DNA of 64,000 nt, from contig JARWMV010000003.1 of the NCBI GenBank assembly GCA_030998015.1, positions 372,001 to 436,000 of the forward strand, in the 5' to 3' direction. Below the pieces are notes generated by a model. It saw only the letters and a program-made list of their open reading frames with translations. It was not told the DNA's origin and ran no database searches. This stretch comes from Ceratorhiza oryzae-sativae. Taxonomy: Eukaryota; Basidiomycota; Agaricomycetes; Cantharellales; Ceratobasidiaceae. Of this stretch, positions 36,879-49,656 are shown one piece after another (positions within the stretch are counted from its first letter, which is position 1; every line of letters starts with the position of its first letter). The translations under genes and the position numbers were made by a program.

Positions 36879-39748
36879 ATTGAGGGTGAGTAGCACACCA
36901 ATCCTGAACTCTTTCAATTAGATCGTTCTTTCTGCCAGTATATGGCTGACTATGGGCCTTCAAATAAGTTTTCAATTGCTCAACCGTGAGCTGCGGTAAT
37001 CTATATGTTAGAACCGTCGAGGCGCGAGTGGCAAATTTGATCTTGCCTTGTTGAGAGTATCATCATCGAAATGAGCCCGAACGATAACCTCGTCCACAGC
37101 CGCCTTGATTATGGCGGAGGTTAGTTAAATCCAGCAATCACTTGCGCCAATGACCTACCGCTTTCCGCTTGGTACCTGTTTTCGGCTCGGGGGCCATTTC
37201 AGCTGCTTCGGGATCCTGTTCCAATGCTTCTTTCCAGGCGTCCATATACACGCCGGCTTTCTAGTGAGGCCCTCATTGTTGACCGCGAAGGTGAGGTCAA
37301 AGTCGCGGTTGGCTTACCTTGTGTATGGCTCGAAATCGGGGTGCTGATCGATCGTTGAAGTCCTCTTCTGGGTTGTACTCTTCTCCAAATGCCTCTGCTT
37401 GAAGGAACCCGTAGTGGAGCGCCAATGCTATGGTAAGAAATGGATGGGCCGGAGAGCGTGAGTTAGAGTAACTAATACGCACATGGATTAGGAATAGCTT
37501 CCGGGTCATAGCCAGCGCTGTATTTCAGGCGCTCTATAATATTAACTGCCGCTTTGCGAAGCTCAGGGGAGCCTAGTTTGACGTCTTGATACTCTATTGA
37601 ATGACTGCAAACGCAAGAACTCACAATGCGCCGACCTTTCTACCGTCGGCTGACGTATATCATCAGCGAATGGCAGAGGGATAAGATGGAAGCCTGCTGG
37701 TTCGATCTGGAGATGATCTTCCATAATTTCAGCCTGTAGGACTCGTTAAGTTATTCATCGCTTCTTGCACTCAGAAACCATCAGCGACAGACCTGGGGAA
37801 GCATAGCGCAAAAGATCATTGTGCTATCCTTCCTAAATACGCATCGAGTCAGAGCATACTTCTTCTTGGCAAGCATTGAATCCAAGAGTGCTTTGAAAGT
37901 CCGTATGCTTCCAGTCACAAGCTAGAAGGAGAGATTTAACCGATGGCATACATACAGGAATTAGTGCTTACCGCTTCGTTTGGGTGCAAGAACAGCGAAT
38001 GTTTAATATTCGCATCGAATGGCAACGTGTCGACATCCTTGAACCCGAGGATTTTAATACCTAAAATTATCAAGTTCAAGCGACAGGCCAATTCAAAAAT
38101 GTAATTGAGCGCCCGCACTTGGAGGAATATCAAAGGTTCGGAAGGATTTCATTTCATCACGTGAATAAAAAACCTAGCAAGGTGTTACGATGTAGCGCAC
38201 CATATGATAAATGAAGATACTTGCTTTGTCCTTAACCTGGGATTGGGGAATATCTTCGTCCATAGCGTCCTCATCGGGATCAGGAGGCTCCACAGCACCG
38301 CTTCCAAATTGATACCCAAAAATGATTGATTCTTTCGGTATCTCTGTTTCTTGTTCCTGAGTTTGACATCAGTTCAAGAGCACGCAGTTCCAGTCTGGGC
38401 TCACTTCATCCACGTATAAGGTCCTCGCAGTAGCTTCCTCGATAGTCCTTCCCATATTGGCGTAATAGCGGTATGCCCCTTTCTTCTGCTCCGTAACTAA
38501 ACCATACCTTTGGGTAAATATTAGTCAATTTTGCTCTTCAAAAGGGATGGAATCTCAGCTTACCCCTTCACCGCGATCGAAAACCCGTCTCCGAATTGTA
38601 AAGGAACATTAAACAAGGCTCTCTTGCTTGCTTCATGGATACGCATGTCAGCTAACACAGCCTCGAAGGATTCGTGCACGTTTAGCGTGACATCGTCGTT
38701 CGCGTCATCGCCACCTCGGGCTAACACAGGCTGTTAGATCCGTCAGTATAACGTGAGCTGAGTCAACCACGTATGCATACCCCGTAAAAGTTGTGAACGT
38801 TGAATGGCTGCCCAGTAGAAGCCATAAAGAACGGTTTTATGACTATGCCAAGGTCATAAATATCCTAAACTTAAATTAGAACAATGAACCATCTGTGAGC
38901 GCACCGACAAACCTCAATAATCTTCTGGGTGGCTTTGAGCTTCATCTCGTCTCCTCGCTCTGGATCATCATCATCCGTGAACAAGAATATTCGTTTTCCG
39001 GCAAGTTTGGACGCTCTAACATCGTCTGAGCAAATGTATCACGGTACAGTGGTGAGGTCGTACCCATCTCGAAGAACGTGTATACAAGTCTGGAATACGT
39101 TGGCTATCGTAACTCGTTTCGTAGAAGGTGTGAAGAGAGTGGAGAAAACCTCGTGGTTCTCCTCAGCCTCTGCACACTATTCAGATCGATTCACCCAAAA
39201 AAGCTTATAATGCTAACCATTTAAAAGTTGGAGTAGTTTTTGAATATCCGGTGCATTTATTTGAGAAACGGGTTGATATAGATACATATTCGTTTTAACG
39301 ATGTCACCTTGGGTTTCGGCCTAGACACCCGTCAGAACGCCACATAAAGAAATACCGACGCCACGTACGGTGTTAAAGAGCAATATTCCAACCGAGTCAA
39401 ACGGCCCATGGACGATCTTCCGTTTCTGCAGGTCCACTGCGGCCTGAAAGATAATCTCGAGTGCTGATCGTCCATCTTCCTTTGACTGCGCATCTCCCGC
39501 GGGTTCGTGTACCTGGAGGAGGCTTGGGGACAAGTTGATACAAAATAGTATGGCATCTCTCTGCGATGCGTACTGAATAACACTCCCAGTAAGTAGGCGA
39601 GCCAAAGCATAGACAACTGCTCATACGAACACTCTGGTCCTGAAGCTCCACCTCTTCGTCGTCGTCCTGAACTACGTCGGAATGAGTCTATGTAGCATAT
39701 TTGATTATATAAATGCCTACCTCTCCAATCGCTTTCGTATGGGGCCAT
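36879..39748 (-). CDS. KU70: Ku70, DNA end-binding subunit for non-homologous end joining
   Basis: Forms the Ku ring with Ku80 on broken DNA ends and telomeres. Starts MAPYESDWR and continues into an acidic DDDEE stretch, then the vWA-like domain with AILFCINLSPSLLQVHEPAG and KIVHGPFDSVGILLFNTV (about 39380-39570), and KRIFLFTDDDDPERGDEMKL (about 38930-39010). The Ku core follows: LNVHESFEAVLADMRIHEAS, RALFNVPLQFGDGFSIAVKG (about 38565-38650), IIFGYQFGSG, ILGFKDVDTLPF and KKYALTRCVFRKDSTMIFCA (about 37790-37870). The C-terminus has a SAP DNA-binding helix pair, LPQLTVEQLKTYLKAHSQPY then DLIERVQDW, ending ATHPQ with the stop at 36879-36881. Around 14 introns and no frame break seen. It lies 384 bp upstream of RFC5 on the same strand. 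Confidence 0.9.
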
Positions 39749-40520
39749 GCCTCGGTCGTCCCTTGTCTGGTTTGGTGGCCGTTCGCTCGTGGTCGCGTCC
39801 CACAATTGCACGTGACTTCGCGGACCTTGTTAGCGGGTGTTGTCACAAGGATCACGCTTCAGACTCTCGCAGCAATACCTATTGAAATAGGACCGAAAAT
39901 GAACGAGATACACCTAGATAGGTAAAAACGCATTCTTTACGCCATTGACACAGTTTGGTTGCCGTCGTTCTGCGCCACCATACCCAGAGTCTCGTTTTGT
40001 CAAACCAGTCAGTTCTTCGAGCGGAGCCTATTTCATGCTTTTCGAGTAGCCTCGGGCTAGCCGAGTGTGCCTCACTCGGTGGCGCACCTTATATCGATTC
40101 GTCTGACTGGACTACTAGGCTAGAGGCATCAAATCCCAGGGTGCTCGAATTGAGACCATTGGTGGCATGGCCATGAAAATATTATAGAACCCTTTGTTGT
40201 ACAACTGGTTTGGAACTCCGCCTTGGATTGAGATCCCCGAGTCGCCAGCTAACACTGGATGATCCATAATTCACCAAATTTCCGTAAAGTCCGTTCGTTA
40301 GTCGCATTCATTCGACCTTGTTCAAGCAAAGCGAATCCGCAACAGTAGCTTCACCTCAGCTCGGTCTATTCCATCTGCTTATCCTTGTCGATCCACCTTC
40401 AGGTGTGATTCCAGGGCTTCCCCATCGCGTCTGATCATAACGAACAATTAGATGGAGTTTAAGGCGACATTCACATCGAGTCACATGATTTTATTCATCA
40501 GAAAGGGGTCACTGGTAAAA
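39749..40520. other. intergenic, no gene recognised
   Basis: KU70 upstream region and 3' flank of the second P450. Only short unsupported frames. Confidence 0.4.
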
Positions 40521-42733
40521 CTACGTAGAAGTCTGAATCAGGCTCTCATGTGCCTTGGAACGAGGAATCAGCCGGAATTTAAATGGTTTGGGATGGCTAG
40601 TAAGGATATTTCTCAGTGAGCGAGCTGCATGCATGCTACTATGCTAAATGCTTACTAGATCAAATCATTGGTACTCTCAGCAACGGGAACTATATTATTG
40701 CCGTTGGCATCCTTAGCCAAACGTATGTCGAATGTAGAAATTATCGATACTATGACGATGAATAAAGATGCCTCTGCATAATGCATACCGGGGCAATGGC
40801 TTTTTATACGGTATTGAACGAGACTATCCTACCAGCTGAAAAATGATTGCACGTACCGTCTACCAAAGCCGAAGGTCGGAGGAAGGGGGACATTGGGATT
40901 AAGATATCTATCTGGCTCGAATTTCTCCGGGTCTTCATAGACAGATTCATCGCGCGTGATGGCCCTATGGATCAAAACGAATGTCCATCAGCATTGCCCG
41001 ATTAGTATTCGAGTAGCTTACCATATATTTCCAATCCTATGGTAAACATTTAGATATGGATTGGCAAAATGAAGAAACGCTTACACAATTGCCCCTTTGG
41101 GTATCTGGTATCCAAGATAAGTGTCATCTTGCGAACAGGCATGAGGTAACCCTTCAAGACTGGTGAGTTTGGCTCCCAAAATACGTGCGAGCGAGCTGAC
41201 CAGTAGGGATAGTGGGTCGCCATCTGAGAAGCTCATGTATCAATCGATTGATGTAGTCCAGCCTAGGTTTGTCTGCCAGCTCGGGTAGCCGGTTCGAGCC
41301 AACCACTTTATCAATCTCTTCCTGAGCCTTTTTCTGTGCTTCAGGGAACAACAACATGCCAGCATGAATATGAGCAAGGTGCCTTTGGTCTGTCAAAATG
41401 ACTGAATATGTGTCCGCACACGACTTTGAAAAACTTACGGGTCAGTAGCACCTATGATCAATTTCTCAGCGAGAGGGGCAATCTTCTACCAGGAGCATTC
41501 ACTCACCTGCTACCAGAATTGCCGCGGCTTGTTTCGTATACTCGTCGATCTCATTCTTGTCAAGTCCAAGCTGCTCGCCGTGGGCTAACATGGATGAAAT
41601 GATCGATGACTCGTCTTCGCCCCTTGCCTGCATGTAATCGAGCCATCGCTCCAGCACAGGAAATCCCTATACTCACGATCCGCGACTTTGTCCATTCGAA
41701 GGTCGAGTTGATCGCATATTCTGCCTGTTTCCCCCACTCTCGCCCAATGGTCTTCCATCCAGCCCCCGGAAACCATTCAGGCACATAGAGGAGTATAGGG
41801 AACAAATTCACCAAGAAGTCTATGGTAGAATATCATGGATTTAGCCGGCAGGGATGTTGAGATAAAGCCACATACTAGAGGGTAAAGCGGCTTTGTTCGC
41901 ATTGTCTGCGGCTTCCTTGTGTCTGAGAATGAAAGAGTCGTCGGAAGATTGAACACTGTAACCGTATATCGAGTGCATGATCGTAGCAGCAACAGTCCTA
42001 CGGACCACGAGAAATTCTGTCAGCAATCAACTGGTGATGATTCACGGAGAATATACTACCTATAGAACTCTATCGTCAAGTCTTCCGATGCTTCTAGGCT
42101 AGGTGACCGCTTGAGTAAACGCTGCAACAATAGACGTGCTTGCAGCTGCTGGGAGTCATGAAACCTTGCTGCCGACTGTTTATGCAACCAGGGATGAATG
42201 AGCCTTCGGGATGTTCTCCATCGCTCGCCGTATCCCAGCATGGATGTGCTATCTCCCCAGTTCATTCTGCATAGGCGACAATGTGAGCGTCGCATATAAT
42301 TCATATCCCAACCAAAAAAAAAAAAAAAAACGTACAGCGATGGCTCGCTCACCATAGGTATGCGCACACGATCTGAGTAAATGCTTGACCTTTTCTCGAG
42401 AAGATTGGTGATGTGCTCGGACGAGTTGAGCACTATTATAAATGTTCCAAATAATCTGACATGGTATATATCAGCTAGACGAACAAGTTATCAGCGTATA
42501 CTGCAAGCAGAGTTCTCGAAATAGATCGCACTCTTGAGTTTCTTTCCAAGCTCAAAGAACCCGATGGCCTCATCCTGAGTTGGCACAGATAACAAATGAC
42601 CAATCAGCGGGTAAGATCTAGGACTTGGAGGATAAGGTAGTCGCAGTGCTTTGTGTTTGTGCCAAAGGAAGTAGGCAATCGCTAATGCGGCGGACGCGAC
42701 AAATGCATCAAGTATAATGGTGGAGGCACTCAT
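40521..42733 (-). CDS. cytochrome P450 monooxygenase (CYP2-like clan, O-methylsterigmatocystin oxidoreductase-like)
   Basis: Microsomal P450. The ATG at 42733 gives MSASTIILDAFVASAALAIA, a membrane anchor, then the proline hinge LPYPPSPRSYPLIGHLLSVP. Exons follow: SMLGYGERWRTSRRLIHPWL (C helix WxxxR, about 42180-42240), I-helix AAAILVAGATDPTVNTL (about 41450-41520), ExxR in RLIHELLRWRP (about 41210-41240), the PERF region DPEKFEPDRYLNP (about 40900-40935) and the heme loop FGFGRR + HCPGMHYAEASLF, split by an intron (about 40775-40865) with Cys as thiolate ligand. It ends SHPKPFKFRLIPRSKAHESL then IQTST. An ATG nine codons earlier is possible. Not closely related to the 26850 P450, whose heme loop reads [15 protein letters not shown]. 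Confidence 0.88.
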
Positions 42734-45700
42734 GGGGACAGTACTGAAAACCAGCACCAACCAGCTCTTCTATCACCATTTTTATGTAGCATCTAGTTTT
42801 GACAAAAATAAGATTATCAGTATGTACATGGGCTGAACTGCCCGAATGTGTGCCGATATCATCTGACTTCCCTGGCACGCTCAGGCACAGGATGACGTAG
42901 CGGTGCGAATGAGGTGCACTCCCACCCACCACCTGGAAATTCCTCAACACCGAAAAGCATTCGAGACTGATAGATCGAACTGGAATTCTCCCAGTTCAAA
43001 GCTTATTAGTCTTCACGTAATGTATCTCAAAATTCCTGGATGTTTTGGAGATCGTACAGTATATTTTAGGGCTGAACAATGGTTATATTTCGGAGAATTC
43101 GATCAGAGTACCACGTGGAGGACACGGCGACGGGCTCATCATCCCGAACGATGTACTTTTATGAGTTCACCACCCGGGCATATTGACTCGCTCTAGTCCA
43201 TATTAGTGGCTGTGTGCCTATATGCCTGAACATTCTACCACGACCCCCAAAGAACCATCAGGCACAGGATTTCGCAGACTAGATCAATTAACTCGTAAGT
43301 ACAATCCTCCATTTGAAAAATTCCACAGGAGATTAAGTTGCTGCAGGAAACATGAAGAGACGTTCGTTGGATCACCCATACGTTTGCGACAGTGCACTTA
43401 TTTGACCATGAATCACCAATTACAGCGCCCAATGACGCACTTTTGCCGGGAGCTTATGCCGCTCAATATCTATCCTCACCCTTGCCGCGCATGGGACTTG
43501 GGTTCATCGAGCCTTAATTTATGTTTCGTACAACGCCATTGATTTGGCCTCGGCGCATTCAGGCCGCATTCGTTGAAGCATCATAACCGGAACTATTTTT
43601 TTGGTCTGCCCTCCCAGAAAACGGACCAAGATTTCGCTCAATCAACGGAAGAATCTCGTGGTACTTTCTGCCCACTCATGCGTCCCGTCAATATGTGCAA
43701 GCATGGTCACATGCTGTTGACGCTTGGGCCCCCAGCCACACTCAATGCACCTTTGAATTCTCAGCTTGACTCGACAGCCACAATTTGTATCGACCATGTG
43801 TTCAGAAACACCTTAACCCATCAAAATTCGAGGGTCTAACTGGAGCTTCAGCTCGTTCTGGGACTGTGTTGCGTCAATTTAAACCATACTTGTCAATTAA
43901 TGGCCGAAACCTGTGAGGTCGCTTGTTGCCGGCGCTTGGTTCAACAGCTAGACACGGTGCATATTCGAATTTCCGAATTTCCTTGACATCCACAATCCGT
44001 ATCAACATGTCCTCTCAAACAAATCCACCGGCTAGCTCGCCCAGGTCTCGTAAGAGCTCGTTCTATGTCCCCTGCATCTGACACGGTCTCGCGTCAATGT
44101 TTACCCACACCGATGCCACCCCGCTGCGGAGGACGCGGTTCCGGATGGTACGGTTTCCGTAGAGTTGAACGGAATGTGGAGGAGCAACAGGTGGGCATTA
44201 TTATTGTATGGGCATGGCGCAAGTTGAAGGGAAATGCGGTCTAGTTTGAGGGGTAGAGTGGCTGAGAGACCCCTGAAGCGTTCTAGATTACAACAGTCCT
44301 AGGATCGGCAAAGATCACCCAAGAGCACAAGCGCATTCTCAAAGGCATCGGCGTAGTTCGCTTGGTTGAGTCTCAGCTGAATAGCTCTCCAGACCAGGCA
44401 GAGGTGGCTTATTCCGAGCACCTATGAACCGGGCGCTGAATGCAAAGGCACCGACATTCTATCGGACGCCCTCGGCCAGCTCGGTGCTCATCAACAAGGA
44501 GGCCCTGCTTACATATTTTTCTAGGGCACTTGGCTCGCCATTTAGGCTTCAAGAACTCAACACCACTGTCAAATTTCACAGCTGGGTATCCACCAAATGG
44601 ATAGTGAGCCTTCCAGGCAAGTGACCCTGAGGTTTCAAGACCCGTGACACGCTGCAGCAAAGCACTCAGGCTTGATCACCGACTCCAAGACAGCCTTGAG
44701 AAAGCCATGAAGCAAGTTGGTCAACCAGTCTCCAGAAATTGGGCACCAAAGGTCATACAGCTGTATCCGCTCTTCCCCGAAGATGATCAGTGTGAGTTGC
44801 ATGTCCATTGGTCCGACGTCAACCAATTCCTTATCCCCTAACTGCGGCTTCCAGGTCATTGGGTTCTCCTAATATCTGCTAAACCCTCTCTGTGGCCTCC
44901 GGCGCGAGCGACCACGGGCAGAAGGGCCGTCACTTGACTTTCAGCAGCCGGATCTTCGCGTAACGCCCACCAACGTAAGCCGACTTTGTTCAGAATTAGC
45001 GGCATATCGTCTCACCTGCATATTGCGGTAGTAGGAGCATAAGCACCAGCTCGTGTACGAACATCCGGCATCGATTGTCAAAGCCCCAGCGCTCGAGCGG
45101 CAGCTACTTGCCGAGATCCCACGATCAAGCACCCGCAAATACCCGACCCCAGCTCCGTTCGCTTCCAGAGAGGTGAAGCGGGCTGTGGCCCCCAATGAGT
45201 TGAACAGACGAGACCTGGCAGCGACGCAGAACTTCGGTTAAGCGTCTCGGGTGCTGATGGTACAGCGGATGATTGGTAAAGGGGCGATGATTCTCTGACT
45301 GATTTTTGTCACCGAATGGTGTGGTGAGTTTTGGTTTAGGGGAAGAGGTGGGCGTGTAGAAGCGTGGTTAGCCCTGGCATAGGCAAGACTTTCCTACTGG
45401 CAAGGTTGGAGGGGGGAAAGACTAGCGCAGCCGCTACAGATTCATCCGCCAAGCGATATCGATCGAGATCCAGACCGCGTCAAGAGCCTCGGTCGGGCGA
45501 GCCGAGCATGGAGAACGTCAGGCCAGAGGACGGTGGTAGATCATCTGATGGTGGCCCAGATGCGTCTCTTGGGGCGGTCATTTTGCGCTCACACAAGCGT
45601 GGCGGGGTGGCGAGGTCGAGATCGAGACGATCAGACATGGCCCGATGAGCGCCGAGCGCCCAGCCACCAAGCATCACTTCTCGGCCCGATCCCGGTGGGG

Positions 45701-46928
45701 CCGGTTCCGTCTTGGGCCTAAAGATACGCCTCAGCCAAATCGGTCCGTGATCACGAGTGATAGCTATTATCAAGAGTGCTCACAAGGACGATCTCACGAG
45801 CACTCCTGACGATAGGTCCGCACATTAGCGGCATAGTTGCTTATGAGTGCTCGTCACTACGAGTGAATTCTTGACACGCTACCGCGGCTGATGAGCGCCA
45901 GCGGGAGCTCGACTCCTCGTTAGATACCCCGCTATCCTCCGGGAATCGAACATTCCCTATGCTTGAGCCTTACGGGATCGAGTCTGGGGCTTGCATACCC
46001 TCGAAACTTGCTCTGCATGCACACTAGATAGGCGGCGAACAAGACGAGCCGCGCGAAGGTGTTGGAGGAATCGTCTTGTAGACATCCCATTTATCAGTCC
46101 ATCCAGCACTTTCAGCCAGGCATATTACAAGGGTTCCAAAAAAAAAACCGGTTCAGTAGATAGCGTTGGCTTTTCGGTGTGACATTCCATTCAAATTGCG
46201 TTCTATCGGCATGATCTCCGGGGGTGAGCCTGATGGTATCGCAACAACAAACACTTCGAGTATGTTCAACACGGACTCGCCAAAAAAAACTCGTCGCCCT
46301 GCCTAATAGCTATCTGTTGATGGGTTGAGCTTCCTGAGCCTTGTCCAAGCGAGTGGCTCCTGCGGCGATGTTCTACGATCTCACTTTCGCGTTCTCATGC
46401 GGATCAGGAGCACCCGTAACGCACAGCATTAGTGTTAATAATTCTCGGTTCGTGCTTTTGCCTCGGCCCTCGATTGAACATAGAAATCCGACTTTTGGTG
46501 TCGTGCCATGTCGCTTTGGACTGTTCCCCGTCGCCCATACAACAGGATTGGGTTTACTCATCGACTCAATCGCCTTGCGCCTTGGCGTAATCCCAGATCA
46601 TAGGAAGCATTTGACCAGTGCTGCACTACAATACACCTTCTGGTATCTATCTCATTATGATACGCAGAGAGACTCTGTATTTGTCCCAATCGGACGGCTG
46701 TAGATATCCAAGAACAACCATTGGTCAACGGTTGCGCAAACGTCCTGGTCTGTAGACCCTTGGGAACAACAGCCGAAATATGGTTTCCCAAGGTAAAACG
46801 TAAAATGAGGTATGGATAGTACATCATGAACAAATGTCGCTACTTATCAATCCAGCATAATTAATATAAGAGGATACAACCTACGCATTTAGCCCTACAT
46901 ATATACACACCGCAATTGAACCCTGAGG
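42734..46928. other. 4.2-kb gene-poor region
   Basis: No recognised gene. Two stretches look protein-like but without family match: about 44284-44425 (+), reading KITQEHKRILKGIGVVRLVE, and about 44640-44840 on either strand. A Ser/Arg-rich frame at 45364-45648 (+) is low complexity. A cluster of GAGTGCTC / GAGCACTC words at 45750-45870 can form a 10-bp stem (45797-45806 with 45845-45854). The region may be a graveyard of decayed genes or transposons. Confidence 0.35.
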
Positions 46929-48032
46929 TTATTCTCCGTCTGGGTAAATCCCCATCCTCTCCATTTCTCTACGACTCAGATGTTCCGAGATCCTATCACA
47001 GGAGTACATTGGTATTCCATCCTCGTCATCAGAGTCAGAATCTTCTGGCGGCAAAGGCGTTGATGGTCGTTCTAGTGGAGCCGAGGAGTCTTCTTCCTCA
47101 AAATCGTAATCACCGTGACTGTCGAATTGTCTTGATGAAGCTGATGTCATGTCTGTGTCATGTACGAAACATGTTAAATGTGGTGGGCGTTGCTCCATCA
47201 GTTCGCGAATTTCGGCCTGTGTCAGGCATTCCAAGCGTAGCCTGAGCGCAGATCGTGGATCGGTCAGTGGAAATTAACGTATGCGTGTTAGAACGTACTT
47301 TCTCCTCACCGATCTAGCGAGGACTTTGACACGCAGCGTTTCTCCTGGTTCTCTAGAGCGTGCTAACGAGTCTCGCAATGAACCGATCCACTCTTCGATA
47401 CCTGTGCAGATTGTTTCAAGATAAGCAGAGAGGTTCGTTTGCTGTGGGTAGATTTCACCAACTAGGGGCCTGTAGAAATTGTCCAGAACGACGATTCCGC
47501 GAGCAACTATTGAAACATTTCGCTGCTGACGTGGTCACAATTGGCATTCGTTATGATTCACATTAATCAGTGTGAATAGCTTACCGAGATATTCCATCGA
47601 GTGTGTTCTGCCCCGAAGATCGCACATTCGAGTAGACGGAATCGCGCGATTCACCCTGGTGTCATCCTCCAGTTCACATACGTCCATAGCACTTTCGTCA
47701 AACGGTTCGAGCAGCTGCAAGTCCTCGGGCGAGTCGTGAACCCCCTCTTTTTCAACCCTCCCGCCTAGAGCGCCGTTTGCCGAACACTGCGGCACTTCCC
47801 CGCCGAGCCGCGGGCGTTTGGCCGGTCGTTCGGAAGGATCCGGTTCGCAGCGAGATACGCGGGGGCCGCTCGACTTGACGGATATCTCAGACTTGGCTGG
47901 TGTTGGGCCCCGAGTCTCTCGAGACACGCTGGCAGAACAACGAGCGTGGCTGTTGCGATACGTCTCGCGAGGACGAGGGTAACGAGAACCTAGAGACCAT
48001 ATCTTCCGTTTTAACGCCGTGCTAACAGCCAT
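46929..48032 (-). CDS. uncharacterised protein with basic N-terminus and acidic C-terminus
   Basis: Not recognised. Starts MAVSTALKRKIWSLGSRYPR, with a nuclear-localisation-like RPAKRPRL. The first exon runs to THSMEYL. After a small intron (about 47525-47585) the frame reads IVARGIVVLDNFYRPLVGEI then YPQQTNLSAYLETICTGIEE and WIGSLRDSLARSREPGETLR, which looks folded and helical. The last exon starts LRLECLTQAEIRELMEQRPP and runs into an acidic tail (FEEEDSSAPL, PPEDSDSDDEDG), ending REMERMGIYPDGE. About 340 residues. A nuclear role is inferred only from charge pattern and the basic motif. Confidence 0.6.
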
Positions 48033-49656
48033 GTTTGGACCTCTGAATGGGGAACACGGTGAAAGAAGAGTGGGGGATGTGCTGGGAGGCGGACCCTTTA
48101 TGTGTGTGGGGGGCGATGACAGGATGTGGCTGTTGCTTGGGCCGCCGCCATCAGCAAGGGGTCAATTTAGGTTTGTAAGCGCTCAGACCGCCAATCTTTG
48201 CACCACATGGCCCAAGACGCATACACATGATAACGCCTGGCGGCGAGAGAGATAAAAATAGGGGGGAAAATGCAAACATTCAAAAGCATATATCCAACTT
48301 GAGTACATTATGTGCCACATTCGCTAGCAATCAGGCACTGTCCAATGCCCATCTCGTCAACCACGTATTCGTACCAGCTCACCAGATTCTAGCGACTGAA
48401 TGTGGGAATCTCGCCGCCATATTAGAGGGCCCAAAGCTCGGTGTAACCAGAGGCAGGAGACATGGCACGGTAGTCCTATTGAACTAGGGCTTTCCGGCTA
48501 AATGTGATTGTGAATTAACTAGTAACCAAGATTCGACTATTATTTCGAAATAGCACCGCTAATGGTTTGAATTAGCGATTAAATCTAATATAACTAGCTC
48601 CTATTTTTGTATAATAGTTGCTCGAGTTAGTCATTTGTGTTTGTGACTGGGCTACGGTATTGGACTAAAGTGCACGTCGGATCAAGATCGGCCCGGACTT
48701 GTCACGTGTCCGTGGGTCAATTTGAGCGCCATGTGAATCAGAAACATCGACTCTCCATGGCTATGCTCATCATCGGTGCCCATGACGCATGGGGTCGCTC
48801 TATTTAGCTCCCTCCATACGGTGACGAGAATTTGCTCCTCTGGTCGTCTTTTGAGCCACACCAATGCGTTTAGGCAGGGTCCAGCTCTGGCCAGACTTGC
48901 TCGTTTGGCAGACTGGAGTCTCGTGTGTGCGGTTTCCAGTCGGCACAATCCTCCTCGTACTCAGTCTACTCCACCAAAGAGGTGTAATTGCGTTCTTCGA
49001 TGACCGAGGTTCTTCCCATCTAGATCGAGGTATGTGACATAGTTCGAACATCGTAATCGACGACCTGATTGTTGTCAGTACGAGAAACACTGAGAATAGG
49101 CTAGTCCACGTTTCAGAAAATTTGCCTTGAATAACATTGTAGGCTAGTGTCGTTGTGTATCACTATTCCCAACGACTTGTTTCTGTGAGTTGACCGAGCA
49201 GTGCGGTTCAACTCGACCAACTCTCTCGTTAGATTTACTTTTGACTGCGCAAGAGCATCGACTATCGCCGGCACAGTGCTATTCCAGTATGCTGTACTCA
49301 TCGCTTCCGGTTCTTTCGGCCTTTGTAAGTGCTTCACCACGACTCTTACGATCTCGTTCTTAACGTTTAATGAGGTTTAGTCGCACTGTTTCTGCTCGCA
49401 CATCACACCACACACTACGGGTTTTATCTTGATTTTTTCTTTGGGTTCTACCTCTTGCTTGGTATATTCACCACAATGTCGCTATTGCTCCCGCTCTCGG
49501 CTCTCCGTACCCAACCATTTCCTACGGTTCGCTCACCTTGGCTGCTCAACACAAAAGATTTGCTGGCCGGAGAAACCGAATACGCAACGAGCCTAACATG
49601 GCTTGGAGTGTATCGAAGGCGAGACAGCTACGTATTTTCTGTCGCTCAAACGGTCT
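48033..49656. other. intergenic, no gene recognised
   Basis: Upstream region of the unknown gene at 48032 and upstream of the membrane protein at 49657, which may have a further 5' exon here (for example from the ATG at 49476). A short minus-strand frame, 49301 to 49113, is open but unsupported. Confidence 0.35.

Noticed and set aside
45940..46010. tRNA-like T-arm sequence (GGGAATCGAAC)
   Set aside because: The T-stem does not pair properly and no anticodon or D arm could be placed at the right spacing on either strand.
46341..46703. 120-residue plus-strand frame
   Set aside because: It starts with TTG rather than ATG, has no domain or splice partner, and composition is unremarkable.
49113..49301. 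62-residue minus-strand frame starting MSTAYWNST
   Set aside because: Has an ATG and reads protein-like, but is short, has no match I recognise and no neighbouring exon to extend it.
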